From an uncultured Comamonadaceae bacterium (GTDB lineage Bacteria > Pseudomonadota > Gammaproteobacteria > Burkholderiales > Burkholderiaceae_C), in the NCBI GenBank assembly GCA_937893415.1, contig CALBWZ010000131.1, forward strand, positions 1 to 11,620: a stretch of DNA of 11,620 nt. The letters are read 5' to 3'. The notes under the pieces were generated by a model. That model searched no databases. It was not told the origin of the DNA and saw nothing but the letters and a program-made list of their open reading frames with translations. Of the stretch, positions 1 through 8,427 are shown piece by piece. The first letter of the stretch is position 1, and each line of letters opens with the position of its first letter. Position numbers and translations under genes: made by a program.

Positions 1-421
1 CCTCACCCAAGCCCAACTCGTAAAATTCTGAGAGTTGAACACCAGACTGCATACCTTCCGCTTTGTTGGCAACCAGCAATGTGGGTTTGCCCATCCGACG
101 AAGCAGTTTGGCAATGTCGAAGTCTTGTGCACTGATACCTTCACGCGCATCGACCACAAAAATAACCACGTCTGACTCGGCAATGGCCTGTAGGGTTTGT
201 TTGGCCATTTCTTTCACGATGCCTGTATCGACAGTTGGCTCAAAGCCACCTGTGTCTATACAAATATACTCACGGCCATCTTGTTTGCCGGTACCGTAGT
301 GACGGTCACGCGTCAATCCTGCGTAATCGGCCACAATTGCGTCACGCGACTTGGTCAAACGGTTAAACAGTGTAGATTTGCCAACATTTGGCCGCCCTAC
401 AAGCGCAATTACAGGTTTCAT
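1..421 (-). CDS. der: Ribosome biogenesis GTPase Der (EngA), N-terminal part, cut by the window edge
   Basis: Der is a tandem two-domain GTPase that acts in the cytoplasm in maturation of the 50S ribosomal subunit. Only the first 140 codons are present; the family is usually about 440-490 residues, so the rest of domain 1, the second G domain and the KH-like domain lie outside the window. Visible in the first G domain are the P-loop GRPNVGKST (residues 9-17), the switch threonine in AGLTRDR (about 37), the G3 motif DTGGF (56-60) and the G4 motif NKAE (119-122). G4 has Glu where the classic motif is NKxD; I believe this is a lineage variant and not damage. The start ATG overlaps the bamB stop as ATGA (418-421). 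No good Shine-Dalgarno is visible, so translation is probably coupled to bamB. Identity is near certain from the N-terminus. Confidence 0.96.
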   Translation of the reverse strand, partial: MKPVIALVGRPNVGKSTLFNRLTKSRDAIVADYAGLTRDRHYGTGKQDGREYICIDTGGFEPTVDTGIVKEMAKQTLQAIAESDVVIFVVDAREGISAQDFDIAKLLRRMGKPTLLVANKAEGMQSGVQLSEFYELGLGE

Positions 422-1551
422 TCAGGACGCCAAGCAAACACGCCACCTTTGGCGGTGATAGCAATTAAAGTGCCGTTTACCAATAAAGGAGCGCCAACAA
501 TAGCGGATCCGTCGGTTGGCAGCCGGGCCATTACTGAGCCATTGTCACGAGACAGCCAGTGCATATAGCCCTGTGAATCGCCCACAACCAATGTTTTTCC
601 CAACGCCAAAGGCGTTGTTAAACCCCTGTGTAATAACATCGCGCGAGTCCATAATTCGACCCCTGTGGCCGTTGTCCATGCGGTAATACGACCGACACTG
701 TCGGTGCTGTACACAGCTTGCGCGTCGCCACTGACGCCATTGGCGCCGTCCGAAGCGACAGACCACAGGCGCGTGCGGGAGTTGATATCTACGCAGCTGA
801 CTGATGCCTGAAAAGCACGGGCGCAAACGACAGAGCCGATAACAGCAGGCTCGGCCACAAGATCAACCAAACGCTCAATTTCATCAGCGCCCCGAGGCTG
901 GGCCAAGGAAATATCCCAAGCAGCTTGGCCGTTGTCTGGATTCATAGCGACCAGACGCTCGCCTACTCCAACCATCAAGGCATTGCCCACAGCGGTTAAC
1001 AATCCAGGATGGGCCAATACCAGAGGTTCGCCCGAATAACGTTGTGTCCACAATTCAGCACCATTGCTGGCGTCAAAAGCGCTAACACGTTGGTCGGCTA
1101 ACAGCACAAACACACGTCCACCTGCAACCAAAGGCTGGGTGTAAGACCTAGCGGGCAGTTGGGCACGCCACAGCAGTTGTTCACCAGACACAGCAACCAG
1201 CTGGTTGCTTGCGGTCACGATGGCAACGACTGCACCGTCAAAACCCGCACCGGCAACCACCTCGTCTTGCACATTGGACTGAGACAGCAATGTGCCGTTA
1301 GCAGCGTCAATAATTTGAACGCTGCCATCATCGGTCACAACTGCCACGCTGGTGGCAGAACCGTGCATGCGCAGGGTGTGACTGACAGGCCCAGACAACT
1401 GTGTGCGCCAGACCTGTAACACGTTGACCAACGGGGTAAAACTTTGTAACGCGGCTGGTTTAGGTGGCGCGCTTCCAGCGGCGCAGCCCAATAAAGCCAA
1501 ACTTACAACAATTTGAGTGCCATGTTTGAGCAAGGTGTTCATGAATTGCAT
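418..1551 (-). CDS. bamB: Outer membrane protein assembly factor BamB (lipoprotein, beta-propeller)
   Basis: BamB is a lipoprotein of the BAM complex that helps insert beta-barrel proteins into the outer membrane; it sits on the periplasmic face of that membrane. The 377 residues are close to the usual 380-390. The N-terminus is a lipoprotein signal with lipobox ALLGC and lipidated Cys23. The rest is built of PQQ-enzyme-like propeller repeats, each marked by a tryptophan in a W-rich strand such as LLWRAQL, ELWTQRY, AAWDISL, RLWSVAS and ELWTRAM. The first ATG is chosen because AAGGA lies 8 bases upstream; the in-frame ATG at codon 4 would be too far from it. It lies 73 bases after yfgM and overlaps der by 4 bases. 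The yfgM-bamB-der order matches that in E. coli, which supports the call. Confidence 0.95.
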   Translation of the reverse strand: MQFMNTLLKHGTQIVVSLALLGCAAGSAPPKPAALQSFTPLVNVLQVWRTQLSGPVSHTLRMHGSATSVAVVTDDGSVQIIDAANGTLLSQSNVQDEVVAGAGFDGAVVAIVTASNQLVAVSGEQLLWRAQLPARSYTQPLVAGGRVFVLLADQRVSAFDASNGAELWTQRYSGEPLVLAHPGLLTAVGNALMVGVGERLVAMNPDNGQAAWDISLAQPRGADEIERLVDLVAEPAVIGSVVCARAFQASVSCVDINSRTRLWSVASDGANGVSGDAQAVYSTDSVGRITAWTTATGVELWTRAMLLHRGLTTPLALGKTLVVGDSQGYMHWLSRDNGSVMARLPTDGSAIVGAPLLVNGTLIAITAKGGVFAWRPE

Positions 1552-1624
1552 GGGTGGTTTCCTTGTTTCAAAAAATTATTGGGCGAATAAAATGGTTAGA
1601 CAGAGTGGCTATTCAGGCAAGACA

Positions 1625-2293
1625 TCACTCAGCCAAGTTTTGTACGCTCAAACCGAGGGCATTGAGCTTGACTTCCACCAGCTGACGGTAGGCATTGTCG
1701 CCAGCTAAATCAGCCCAAGCGGCTTTGAATTGAACGCCCGCACCAGTTTTATCGCCTTTGGCTAACAAAATATCGCCGCGTCTATCGGCTACCAAGCCTT
1801 TAAAGGCGTCTGGCGCTGATTTGTCCAGCTCATCAAGTGCGGACAAAGCCGAAGCCCATTCCTGTGCGTCCATGTGTAACGCTACCAAACGAAGAGCGGC
1901 AATAGCCTTTAACCCATCGTCTGACGATTTGGTATTGACGCTTTGCAATGCGACTCGGGCTGCATCTTTGTCGCCTTTAGCCAAGGCTGTTTTTGCCAGC
2001 AACAACTGAGCGTGTTGGGTCAGCACTGCGGCAGGCGCTTGCTCAGACATATCAGAAACAACACGTTTGAGTTTGTCTAAGTCATCACTCAAGGCCGCTT
2101 TATTGACTTGGTCAAACAACTGGGCTGAAGCTTGACCTTGACGATTTTGCCAAAATTGCCAACCGTTGTAAGACGCATAACTGCCCATAATGGCAATGAG
2201 GACCCACGTAATAATATTGCCCCACTGCCGCCAAAACGCTTTGATTTTGTCAAGTTGTTCTTGTTCTTCGGGGTCTAGATGCTGAGTCGCCAT
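1625..2293 (-). CDS. yfgM: YfgM-type inner-membrane protein with a TPR-like periplasmic domain
   Basis: YfgM is a small inner-membrane protein that in E. coli associates with the SecYEG translocon and the chaperone PpiD and is thought to help traffic periplasmic proteins. Here it has 222 residues (E. coli about 206). A short cytoplasmic N-terminus rich in charged residues (1-24) is followed by one transmembrane helix at about 25-43, then an alanine- and leucine-rich helical region (about 50-215) that resembles degenerate tetratricopeptide repeats. There are no catalytic motifs, as expected. The start ATG has only a weak ribosome-binding site (AGG about 14 bases upstream). It follows hisS after a 109-base gap that may hold its own promoter. 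The family call rests on topology, length and position between hisS and bamB. Confidence 0.9.
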   Translation of the reverse strand: MATQHLDPEEQEQLDKIKAFWRQWGNIITWVLIAIMGSYASYNGWQFWQNRQGQASAQLFDQVNKAALSDDLDKLKRVVSDMSEQAPAAVLTQHAQLLLAKTALAKGDKDAARVALQSVNTKSSDDGLKAIAALRLVALHMDAQEWASALSALDELDKSAPDAFKGLVADRRGDILLAKGDKTGAGVQFKAAWADLAGDNAYRQLVEVKLNALGLSVQNLAE

Positions 2294-2328
2294 AACGGGT
2301 AAAAGCCTGCAAGTAAGAAATTTGAAAT

Positions 2329-2348
2329 CTCAACACATAGTTGTTGAG
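2329..2348 (-). other. Perfect 7-bp hairpin in the hisS-yfgM gap
   Basis: The minus strand reads CTCAACA-ACTATG-TGTTGAG: a perfect 7-bp stem with a 6-base loop, 36 bases before the yfgM start. What follows (ATTTCAAATTTC) is AT-rich but is not a T-run, so it is not a standard intrinsic terminator. It could be an mRNA stability or processing element, or an attenuating structure. A smaller hairpin (ACAGC-loop-GCTGT, 2362-2377) lies just upstream in the same leader. Confidence 0.4.
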
Positions 2349-2379
2349 GTTGCAGCGTTTAACAGCCACCAAGCTGTCT

Positions 2380-2406
2380 ATTGTAGGGCTTAGGCAGGAG
2401 CATCAA
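2380..2406 (-). promoter_or_regulatory. Candidate sigma-70 promoter for yfgM-bamB-der
   Basis: On the minus strand TTGATG (2401-2406) and TACAAT (2380-2385) resemble -35 and -10 hexamers with a 15-base spacer, shorter than the ideal 17. The -35 overlaps the hisS stop. Transcription would begin near 2373, giving a leader of about 80 bases before yfgM. The good -10 and the unusual gap inside an otherwise tight gene series make it plausible; the spacer makes it uncertain. Confidence 0.3.
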
Positions 2407-3683
2407 GCCCGAACTTCTTGCCACCAAGTGGCTAGATCAGCAATTTTTACCATGCGTTGTTCTTGAGACACCCGCAGTGACTTGCACGCCACTTGCCCGC
2501 TAGCCAGCTCCTCGTCACCCAATATCACCGCCCAAGCCGCACCGCTGCCGTCTGCGCGTTTGAACTGCGACTTCATGCTGCCTTGCCCTTGGGCTGTGGC
2601 TGCGTGCATCAGGACGTCAGCGCCGGCTGTGCGCAACGTACGGCATATGCTGGCAGCTTGTCGACCCGATTGAGCACTTGGAACAACGACGTACACATCA
2701 GGAACAGGCTGTTCGGGCAGCAAACCCTGCTCTTTAAGAAGCTCTAACAACCGTTCAACGCCAAGCGCCCAACCCACGGCTGGCGCGCCTTTACCGCCAA
2801 TTTGCTCAATTAAGCCGTCGTATCGGCCACCCGCGCATATGGTGCCTTGCGAACCTAGGTCTTGGGTTACAAACTCAAATACGCTGAGGTTGTAATAGTC
2901 CATACCGCGCACCAAGCGAGGGTTGATGGTGTACGCGACGCCAGCGCCATCCAGCAAAGCCCTAAGTCCATTGAAGTGAGCCAAAGATTCAGCGCCTAAG
3001 TAGGTCATCAACTGAGGTGCACCGTTTACCACGTCTTGCATAGCTGGGTTCTTGGTGTCCAAAATACGCAATGGGTTGCTGTGCAAACGACGCTTGGCAT
3101 CGTCGTCCAGCATATCTAGGTGGTCAGACAGGTACTCAATCAAGGCGACCCTGTGGGCTTGGCGTTCAGCGGGTTGACCCAGACTGTTGATTTCCAAAGT
3201 TATGCCGCTTAAGCCCAACTGTGCCCACAAGTCACACGCTAAAAAGACCAGCTCTGCATCCACGTCAGGTCCAGCAAATCCAAGAGCTTCAGCGCCGACT
3301 TGGTGAAATTGTCGGTAACGACCACGTTGCGGACGCTCGTGCCTAAACATGGGCCCTATGTAGTACAAGCGACGCGGGCCGTCGTACAGCAAGTTGCTTT
3401 CGACAGCTGCGCGAACAACGCCAGCAGTAGCCTCGGGGCGAAGTGTCAGGGCTTCGCCGTTTAAGCGGTCTTCGAAAGAGTACATTTCCTTTTCAACAAT
3501 GTCCGTTACCTCACCCAAGCCCCTCACAAATAGACCAGTAGGTTCAACGATAGGCGTGCGAATATTGCGGTAGGCGTAGCCAGCCATCAGAGTTCGCAGT
3601 GTTTGCTCCAACCATTCCCAATGCGCTGACGCAGGTGGAAGGATGTCGTTCATGCCTTTTACAGCAAGTATTTTGTCAGCCAT
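2403..3683 (-). CDS. hisS: Histidine--tRNA ligase (HisRS)
   Basis: This cytoplasmic class II aminoacyl-tRNA synthetase charges tRNA-His with histidine using ATP. Length is 426 residues, typical of bacterial HisRS (about 420-430). Visible motifs are the N-terminal KGMNDILPP, class II motif 2 [16 protein letters not shown] (113-128), the histidine-specific LVRGMDYY (257-264, usually LVRGLDYY), GGRYDG (285-290) and motif 3 GWALGVERL (304-312). The C-terminal anticodon-binding domain spans about 328-426. The start ATG lies 24 bases after the ispG stop and lacks a clear Shine-Dalgarno; it is kept because [10 protein letters not shown] aligns with the usual N-terminus and a start at Met11 would cut conserved residues. 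All key motifs are intact, so this should be the active housekeeping enzyme and not a HisZ-type paralogue. Confidence 0.98.
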   Translation of the reverse strand: MADKILAVKGMNDILPPASAHWEWLEQTLRTLMAGYAYRNIRTPIVEPTGLFVRGLGEVTDIVEKEMYSFEDRLNGEALTLRPEATAGVVRAAVESNLLYDGPRRLYYIGPMFRHERPQRGRYRQFHQVGAEALGFAGPDVDAELVFLACDLWAQLGLSGITLEINSLGQPAERQAHRVALIEYLSDHLDMLDDDAKRRLHSNPLRILDTKNPAMQDVVNGAPQLMTYLGAESLAHFNGLRALLDGAGVAYTINPRLVRGMDYYNLSVFEFVTQDLGSQGTICAGGRYDGLIEQIGGKGAPAVGWALGVERLLELLKEQGLLPEQPVPDVYVVVPSAQSGRQAASICRTLRTAGADVLMHAATAQGQGSMKSQFKRADGSGAAWAVILGDEELASGQVACKSLRVSQEQRMVKIADLATWWQEVRA

Positions 3684-3707
3684 ACAGGGTGAGTTGATCT
3701 TTAAAAA

Positions 3708-4985
3708 TTAGATGCTTTGTCCGAAGCGTTTGTGCACGTAGTTGTCAACCAAGACCTTGAACTGCGCCGCAATATCGTCTCCTCGCAAGGTCACTGTTTT
3801 TTGACCGTCGACATAGACAGGTGCTGCTGGTGCTTCTCCAGTACCGGGCAAACTGATGCCAATGTCGGCATGCTTGCTTTCGCCCGGGCCGTTCACAATA
3901 CAGCCCATTACAGCGACCTTCATGGTTTCGACCCCCGGGTAGATCTTGCTCCATTGCGCCATGGCGCCACGCATGTAGTCGTCTATTTGTTTGGTCAATT
4001 CTTGAAAGGTGGTGCTGGTGGTGCGTCCGCAACCAGGGCAAGCCGTAACGCTTGGGACAAATGCACGCAGACCTAAGGACTGCAAAATCTCCAATGCCAC
4101 CACAACCTCTTGGGTTCTGACTTCACCTGGGGCGGGTGTCAAAGAGACGCGAATGGTATCGCCAATACCTTGCTGCAACAAAATGGCCAAGGCCGTGCTG
4201 GAAGCCACTGTGCCTTTGGTGCCCATACCAGCTTCGGTCAGGCCTAAATGCAAGGGGTAGTTACAACGTCTGGCCAACTCTTGGTACACAGTCACAAGGT
4301 CTTGCACACCACTGACCTTGCAAGACAGCAATATTTGCTCGGGCCGCATGCCAAGATCGCGAGCCTGCTGGGCAGAGTCTAGCGCTGATGTGATAAGCGC
4401 CTCAACCATGACCTGGCGTGCCTCCCAAGGCCTCGCGCGCAATGTATTTGCGTCCATCATGGAGGCCAGTAAATCTTGGTCAAGACTGCCCCAATTGACG
4501 CCAATACGAACCGGCTTGTCCCAGCGCATAGCCGCTTCAATCATTTGGGCAAACTGCTTGTCGCCCTTCTCACCCCGGCCTACATTGCCTGGATTAATTC
4601 GGTATTTGGACAGGGCTTGCGCACAGTCAGGGTTGTCGATGAGCAGCTTGTGACCGTTGTAGTGGAAGTCACCCACCAGGGGCGTTGGTATACCCATGCG
4701 ATCGAGTTGCTCACGAATGTGAGGTACAGCCTTGGCCGCTTCGTCATTGTTGACAGTGATGCGCACCACTTCAGAGCCCGCCATGGCCAACTCTTTAACT
4801 TGTATAGCGGTTCCAATGACATCGACAGTGTCGGTGTTGGTCATGGACTGAACCCGCACGGGCGCATCGCCTCCAACGGTCACAACATGGTCGCCCCAAA
4901 CCACTCGGGCTTGCAATGTGTTGTGCCTGCGGGGCTCAAAAAGAGCCACTGGCTGATCAGATGTATGCGATGCAGATGTGCTCAT
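3708..4985 (-). CDS. ispG: 4-hydroxy-3-methylbut-2-en-1-yl diphosphate synthase (GcpE)
   Basis: IspG is a cytoplasmic [4Fe-4S] enzyme of the MEP pathway. It converts 2-C-methylerythritol 2,4-cyclodiphosphate to HMBPP, feeding synthesis of isoprenoids such as undecaprenyl phosphate and quinones. The 425 residues start with the TIM-barrel part (VQSMTNTDT at 45-53, NPGNVGRG at 131-138). The C-terminal iron-sulfur domain has the cluster ligands Cys316 and Cys319 (ACPGCG) and Cys362 (GCIVNGPGE), and the conserved Glu369. The distance from the second to the third cysteine is 43 residues, against about 32 in the 372-residue E. coli enzyme, so there is an insertion there plus a longer N-terminus; both fit the longer form I associate with betaproteobacteria. 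It lies 30 bases after rodZ and 24 before hisS, so is probably cotranscribed. The ribosome-binding site is weak (GAGG about 14 bases upstream). Confidence 0.97.
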   Translation of the reverse strand: MSTSASHTSDQPVALFEPRRHNTLQARVVWGDHVVTVGGDAPVRVQSMTNTDTVDVIGTAIQVKELAMAGSEVVRITVNNDEAAKAVPHIREQLDRMGIPTPLVGDFHYNGHKLLIDNPDCAQALSKYRINPGNVGRGEKGDKQFAQMIEAAMRWDKPVRIGVNWGSLDQDLLASMMDANTLRARPWEARQVMVEALITSALDSAQQARDLGMRPEQILLSCKVSGVQDLVTVYQELARRCNYPLHLGLTEAGMGTKGTVASSTALAILLQQGIGDTIRVSLTPAPGEVRTQEVVVALEILQSLGLRAFVPSVTACPGCGRTTSTTFQELTKQIDDYMRGAMAQWSKIYPGVETMKVAVMGCIVNGPGESKHADIGISLPGTGEAPAAPVYVDGQKTVTLRGDDIAAQFKVLVDNYVHKRFGQSI

Positions 4986-5015
4986 GACGACAGCCGTTGC
5001 CTCGAAAAAGAAAAG

Positions 5016-6035
5016 TTAGCGTATGTCAAAGCGTGCAACATTGCCTTTGGCATTGCCCGCCACATCGACCAATGTGCCGCGTGAATGTACGACTATGCCT
5101 GCCGCATTACCAATAACAACAGACATTACGGACGGTTGGTCTAAAACGACGTAGTCACCTGCGGCCAACGTGTTGGTGAACACAGGGTCGCCCTGTGTAT
5201 TGGCCACCTCAACCCACGACTCGCTCGAGGCTTGGATAACGAGCAGGTGCTTGGCAATCTCTGATCTGGTCAAGGGGGTGGTGCTTTGCTGAACAACCCT
5301 GGCTTGAGTTGCTTTGAGCGAAGCCGCTGCTGCGTCAGAGACCTGCGAATCTGACGCTGCTTCGACTGCATTGCTAGCAGGTGCAGAATCCAAGTCGTTG
5401 GCTACAGCAGCCACGGCCGCAGCCCCACTGTCAGTTTGAACGTCGGTATCAACCATAACGGGCGGATCCGCCGCAGCGACACCGTCGCCAAGTGATCGGA
5501 TAACAGGCTGCGCCAGCACATTGGATGAGCCTTGTGCGGTGGCACGTTTGCTAGCCGACGTTTGTGTTTGTTCAATGGCCAGCCACAGACCGATACCTGC
5601 AATCGCCAACACCAAGATGGCCCACAGCACGCCAGCGCCTTCGCGCTTGGCGGGCGGCAAAGCAGTAGCTGCGCCAGGCGCACCATCATTGATGCTGGGC
5701 AACGATTTTTGGGTGCCTACATGCAACTTGGGCCACGCTGCCAAGATTGGAATGGGGTCAATGCGCAGATGGCGACATACGCTGGCGGCCAAGGCCCTGG
5801 AGAATGTTAAGTCAGCGCCTTGGTTCAGCTCGCCAGCCTCCAATGCCTCAAGCTTGCGCACTGGTACCTTTAGAACGGCAGCCAAACCTTCTAGGGGCAT
5901 GCCATTTTCCTCCCTAGCCGCACGCAGCAATTCCCAGCCCGGCGTGGGCAACAACGGGGTAACAAGGGTCTCGTTTGACGGAACAGCAAGAGCCGGTTGC
6001 GCGTAGCTGTCGTCTGAGTGCTTGTTATCGTTCAT
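5016..6035 (-). CDS. rodZ: Cytoskeletal/cell-shape protein RodZ
   Basis: RodZ is a bitopic inner-membrane protein that links the MreB cytoskeleton to the cell-wall elongation machinery. From the ATG at 6035 it has 339 residues. A cytoplasmic helix-turn-helix region lies at about 33-100 (GWELLRAAREENG, LAAVLKVPVRKLEALEAG). A single transmembrane helix follows at about 136-154 (LWAILVLAIAGIGLWLAI), then a low-complexity Ala/Ser/Thr linker (about 155-255) and a C-terminal periplasmic domain (264-339) of the DUF4115 type. The open frame extends 9 codons upstream to a TTG at 6062 that overlaps the pilF stop. I prefer the ATG because no Shine-Dalgarno precedes the TTG, while purine-rich AAGAAAGACAAGG precedes the ATG. 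The helix-turn-helix departs from the usual pattern in its fourth helix (see findings). Position between pilF and ispG supports the call. Confidence 0.9.
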   Translation of the reverse strand: MNDNKHSDDSYAQPALAVPSNETLVTPLLPTPGWELLRAAREENGMPLEGLAAVLKVPVRKLEALEAGELNQGADLTFSRALAASVCRHLRIDPIPILAAWPKLHVGTQKSLPSINDGAPGAATALPPAKREGAGVLWAILVLAIAGIGLWLAIEQTQTSASKRATAQGSSNVLAQPVIRSLGDGVAAADPPVMVDTDVQTDSGAAAVAAVANDLDSAPASNAVEAASDSQVSDAAAASLKATQARVVQQSTTPLTRSEIAKHLLVIQASSESWVEVANTQGDPVFTNTLAAGDYVVLDQPSVMSVVIGNAAGIVVHSRGTLVDVAGNAKGNVARFDIR

Positions 6036-6058
6036 AGCCTTGTCTTTCTTAGGAGTGA

Positions 6059-6796
6059 TCAATTGAACGCGCTGGGAGTCATACCGTCGTCTGGCGCTTG
6101 CTTCATACGATCGTATTGCGCATCAATTTGCATTTGTAAATTGAGTACCGCAGGCGACACCCGATATGCGCGAGACATGGACGCTAGGAAACGCAAAGCG
6201 GCAGGCCAGTTTTCAGACTGAACCATCAGCGTCGCCAAACCAAAATTAGCTGCGTTGGCGTAGCGCGCATCAACGACTGCCTGGCTCAAAGCACGCTCAG
6301 CCAATTCAAATCGTTTGGCTTGTATGGCGCACACACCCAGACTCAAATGGGTTTGAGCTGCATTGAAGTCGTTGGCAGCACGAAGAATAACAGCGTCAAA
6401 TGTTTGAAGTGCTTGCTCAACATCACCTGACATGCACTGGAACCAACCCAAATTGTGTTGGTAAGACAAATCGGCAGGTGCTAAAGTCGCGGCGGCTTGC
6501 ATGGCTTGCTTTGCAGCGTCTACACGCTGCAAAGCCATCAGTGCAAAGGCCTTGATGTTGTAGGCTCGGGCGCTGCTAGGGTCAACATCTAGTGCACGCG
6601 TCACTTCGGTCAGAGCGACATTGGGTTGACCGCGCTCCAAATAGGCTGTTGCCAGTTGCAATCGCAAATCAACACGCTCAGCATCGGCGCTGGCAAGAGG
6701 CCTGGTTGTTTGACAAGCAGAAGCAAACAGGCATAACAAGACAATAAAAACCGGTTGCCAGAAATACTGGCGGCTGAACACGGCGGCACAACTCAC
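6059..6796 (-). CDS. pilF: Type IV pilus biogenesis/stability lipoprotein PilF (PilW), TPR protein
   Basis: PilF/PilW is an outer-membrane lipoprotein that acts as pilotin for the PilQ secretin, needed for type IV pilus assembly. The 245 residues begin with a lipoprotein signal (hydrophobic [14 protein letters not shown], lipidated Cys28; the -3 residue is Ala, a less common but tolerated lipobox). The rest is a series of tetratricopeptide repeats, for example [20 protein letters not shown], then [14 protein letters not shown] and [20 protein letters not shown], giving about five or six TPR units over 45-215. The start is GTG, supported by a GAGG five bases upstream, and overlaps the rlmN stop as GTGA (6793-6796), so translation is probably coupled. 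The stop is 23 bases before the rodZ ATG. The rlmN-pilF-rodZ order is known from type IV pilus-bearing proteobacteria; this is the only pilus gene here. Confidence 0.9.
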   Translation of the reverse strand: MSCAAVFSRQYFWQPVFIVLLCLFASACQTTRPLASADAERVDLRLQLATAYLERGQPNVALTEVTRALDVDPSSARAYNIKAFALMALQRVDAAKQAMQAAATLAPADLSYQHNLGWFQCMSGDVEQALQTFDAVILRAANDFNAAQTHLSLGVCAIQAKRFELAERALSQAVVDARYANAANFGLATLMVQSENWPAALRFLASMSRAYRVSPAVLNLQMQIDAQYDRMKQAPDDGMTPSAFN

Positions 6797-7935
6797 GGCA
6801 GCCTCGCATGCATGCTGACAACATGCTCGGTTCCAACCCGGCGTTTGGCCATACGTGAGACCGCGTTGGTTCTATCTAGGACCTCGCCAGCGAGTTGACC
6901 ACAAGCGGCATCAATATCGTCACCCCTTGTTTTGCGTACTGTGGTGACCAGACCTGCAGCACTTAAGGTGGCCGCAAAGGTTTGCACGGTGGCCTTGTCT
7001 GAGCAAGTCAATCCAGAATCGGGGAACGGGTTAAAGGGAATCAAATTGAATTTGCAAGACAGCCCACGTCCACCATCAAACTGGCGCACCAGTTGAATCA
7101 GCGCGCGGGCGTGCTCTGGCTGGTCGTTGATACCGGCCAACATACAGTATTCAAACGTTAAAAAGTCTCTGGGGGCCGCAGGCAAGTAGCGGGCACAAGC
7201 CTCTAGCAACTCCTGCAATGGGTATTTTTTATTCAAGGGGACCAAGTCGTCGCGCAACGAGTCAATCGGCGCATGCAAGGAAACCGCCAAGGCAACCGGG
7301 CAATCTTTGGACAACTTGTCCATCATAGGCACCACACCTGAGGTGGATACCGTGACACGGCGACGTGAGAGCCCGTACCCATGATCGTTCAGCATGACTT
7401 TCAGTGCTGGCACCAGTGCATGGTAGTTCTGCAGCGGCTCACCCATGCCCATCATGACGACATTGGTCACCATGCGCTCTGTGGTTTGGAGCTCTCGTTT
7501 GAGCGTGTGCTCAACAAACCACAATTGAGCCACAATCTCAGCAGTGCTTAGATTGCGGCTAAAACCTTGGTGCCCTGTGGAGCAGAAGCGACAGCCTACG
7601 GCGCATCCAGCCTGAGACGAGACGCACAACGTGCCCCTGTCAGACTCGGGAATAAAGACAGCCTCAACCGCATCGCCATTGCCAACGTCAAACAACCACT
7701 TAATGGTACCGTCAGCTGCATTTTGCCGACTCAATACAGCAGGTGCTGCAATATGGGCTACGTCTGGCAACTTGTCACGCAAGCTTTTAGCGAGATCAGA
7801 CATGCCGGAGAAATCACTTGCACCACGCTGGTGTATCCAGCGAAACAGTTGCGTAGCGCGGAAACGTTTTTCGCCTAATTGCTCGCAAAAGGCGGCCAAG
7901 CCCTCTAAATCGAAGTCGAGCAGGTTGGCCGTCAT
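6793..7935 (-). CDS. rlmN: Dual-specificity 23S rRNA / tRNA adenine-C2 methyltransferase RlmN (radical SAM)
   Basis: RlmN is a radical SAM enzyme that methylates C2 of A2503 in 23S rRNA and of A37 in a subset of tRNAs, by a ping-pong mechanism with a methylated cysteine. Length is 380 residues, normal for the family. The radical SAM cluster motif CAVGCRFC gives Cys111, Cys115 and Cys118. The two mechanistic cysteines are Cys104 ([10 protein letters not shown]) and Cys345 (AACGQLAGE), matching E. coli Cys118 and Cys355. MGMGEP (162-167) is the SAM-binding GEP motif. The resistance enzyme Cfr is related, but the length and the neighbours ndk and pilF support RlmN. The ATG lies 5 bases after the ndk stop with no Shine-Dalgarno (TTAATTTAAATG), so translation probably depends on ribosomes finishing ndk. 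The stop overlaps the pilF GTG. Confidence 0.97.
   Translation of the reverse strand: MTANLLDFDLEGLAAFCEQLGEKRFRATQLFRWIHQRGASDFSGMSDLAKSLRDKLPDVAHIAAPAVLSRQNAADGTIKWLFDVGNGDAVEAVFIPESDRGTLCVSSQAGCAVGCRFCSTGHQGFSRNLSTAEIVAQLWFVEHTLKRELQTTERMVTNVVMMGMGEPLQNYHALVPALKVMLNDHGYGLSRRRVTVSTSGVVPMMDKLSKDCPVALAVSLHAPIDSLRDDLVPLNKKYPLQELLEACARYLPAAPRDFLTFEYCMLAGINDQPEHARALIQLVRQFDGGRGLSCKFNLIPFNPFPDSGLTCSDKATVQTFAATLSAAGLVTTVRKTRGDDIDAACGQLAGEVLDRTNAVSRMAKRRVGTEHVVSMHARLP
6802..6805 (-). promoter_or_regulatory. Ribosome-binding site of pilF (supports the GTG start)
   Basis: GAGG on the minus strand sits 5 bases before the GTG at 6796, inside the last codons of rlmN. It supports the GTG that overlaps the rlmN stop, and hence a full lipoprotein signal peptide, over later in-frame starts. 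Confidence 0.65.
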
Positions 7936-7940
7936 TTAAA

Positions 7941-8366
7941 TTAACGCGTGTAAACAGTCATACCTGCGAAGAAAAAAGCAATCTCCACAGCAGCTGTTTC
8001 AGGCGCATCTGAGCCGTGAACCGCATTGGCATCAATGCTGTCAGCAAAGTCCGCGCGAATGGTTCCCGCATCGGCTTTCTTTGGATCAGTAGCACCCATA
8101 AGATCGCGGTTCTTAGCAATGGCACTGTCACCTTCTAAAGCTTGGATCATGACTGGTCCGGAGACCATGAAATCAACCAAGTCTTTGAAGAAAGGGCGCT
8201 CTTTGTGAACACCGTAGAAAGCCTCAGCTTCTGGACGTGACAAGTGGGCCATTTTGGCCGCGATGACCTTCAAACCAGCAGCTTCAAAACGTGCATAAAT
8301 TTGACCAATGACATTTTTTGCCACTGCGTCAGGTTTGATGATGGACAGGGTGCGCTCGATTGCCAT
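7941..8366 (-). CDS. ndk: Nucleoside diphosphate kinase
   Basis: Ndk transfers the gamma phosphate of ATP to nucleoside diphosphates through a phosphohistidine, keeping NTP and dNTP pools balanced in the cytoplasm. The chosen start gives 141 residues, the standard length. Visible are [11 protein letters not shown] with Lys11, and the active-site motif NAVHGSDA with phospho-accepting His117. The open frame continues 12 codons upstream (to 8402), but that extension ([11 protein letters not shown]) is not family sequence. The ATG at 8366 has AAGGT eight bases... upstream within 7-8 bases and aligns with the usual MAIERTLS start. It is the first gene after a probable terminator, so it may head the transcription unit that continues through rlmN and onward. 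It is separated from rlmN by 5 bases. Confidence 0.98.
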   Translation of the reverse strand: MAIERTLSIIKPDAVAKNVIGQIYARFEAAGLKVIAAKMAHLSRPEAEAFYGVHKERPFFKDLVDFMVSGPVMIQALEGDSAIAKNRDLMGATDPKKADAGTIRADFADSIDANAVHGSDAPETAAVEIAFFFAGMTVYTR

Positions 8367-8373
8367 GAAAATT

Positions 8374-8378
8374 ACCTT
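8374..8378 (-). promoter_or_regulatory. Ribosome-binding site of ndk (decides the start)
   Basis: On the minus strand AAGGT is followed by a 7-base spacer and the ATG at 8366. It selects the 141-residue start over the longer open frame that begins at 8402. Confidence 0.75.
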
Positions 8379-8392
8379 GAAAGATTGAAAAC

Positions 8393-8401
8393 AAAATACC
8401 A
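8393..8401 (-). promoter_or_regulatory. Possible extended -10 promoter for ndk
   Basis: The minus strand reads TGGTATTTT, a fit to the extended -10 form TGnTATnnT. Transcription would start about 7 bases on, leaving a short leader that still includes the ribosome-binding site. There is no good -35 hexamer at 16-18 bases (candidates GTTTCG, AGTTTC, CAGTTT are poor), so this is tentative. It is supported mainly by lying just after a probable terminator and before a highly expressed gene. Confidence 0.3.
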
Positions 8402-8403
8402 CT

Positions 8404-8427
8404 AAAAACGCGAACGAAACTGTTCGC
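8404..8427 (-). terminator. Probable Rho-independent terminator after rluB
   Basis: The minus strand reads GCGAAC-AGTTTC-GTTCGC, a perfect 6-bp stem with a 6-base loop, followed by G and then TTTTT. It lies 52 bases beyond the rluB stop and 37 bases before the ndk start, where a transcription unit boundary is expected. The short stem and T-run suggest moderate strength, and some read-through into ndk is possible. Confidence 0.55.

Noticed and set aside
59..70. NKAE in place of NKxD in the Der G4 motif as a defective GTPase
   Set aside because: All other G motifs are intact, and I recall Glu at this position in related betaproteobacterial Der proteins, so it is more likely a lineage variant.
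4476..5084. Plus-strand open frame (202 codons) opposite ispG and the end of rodZ
   Set aside because: Antisense shadow of conserved coding sequence, with no family resemblance.
5461..5472. 12-base perfect palindrome GGCGGATCCGCC
   Set aside because: A few such palindromes are expected by chance in 11.6 kb, and it lies in the Ala/Pro-rich coding linker of rodZ.
5521..6006. Plus-strand open frame (161 codons) opposite rodZ
   Set aside because: Antisense to rodZ, and a second plus-strand frame overlaps it in another phase; alanine-rich low complexity of rodZ explains the lack of stops.
8367..8402. Longer ndk reading frame starting at 8402
   Set aside because: The extra 12 residues are not family sequence, and the inner ATG has the Shine-Dalgarno and the standard N-terminus.
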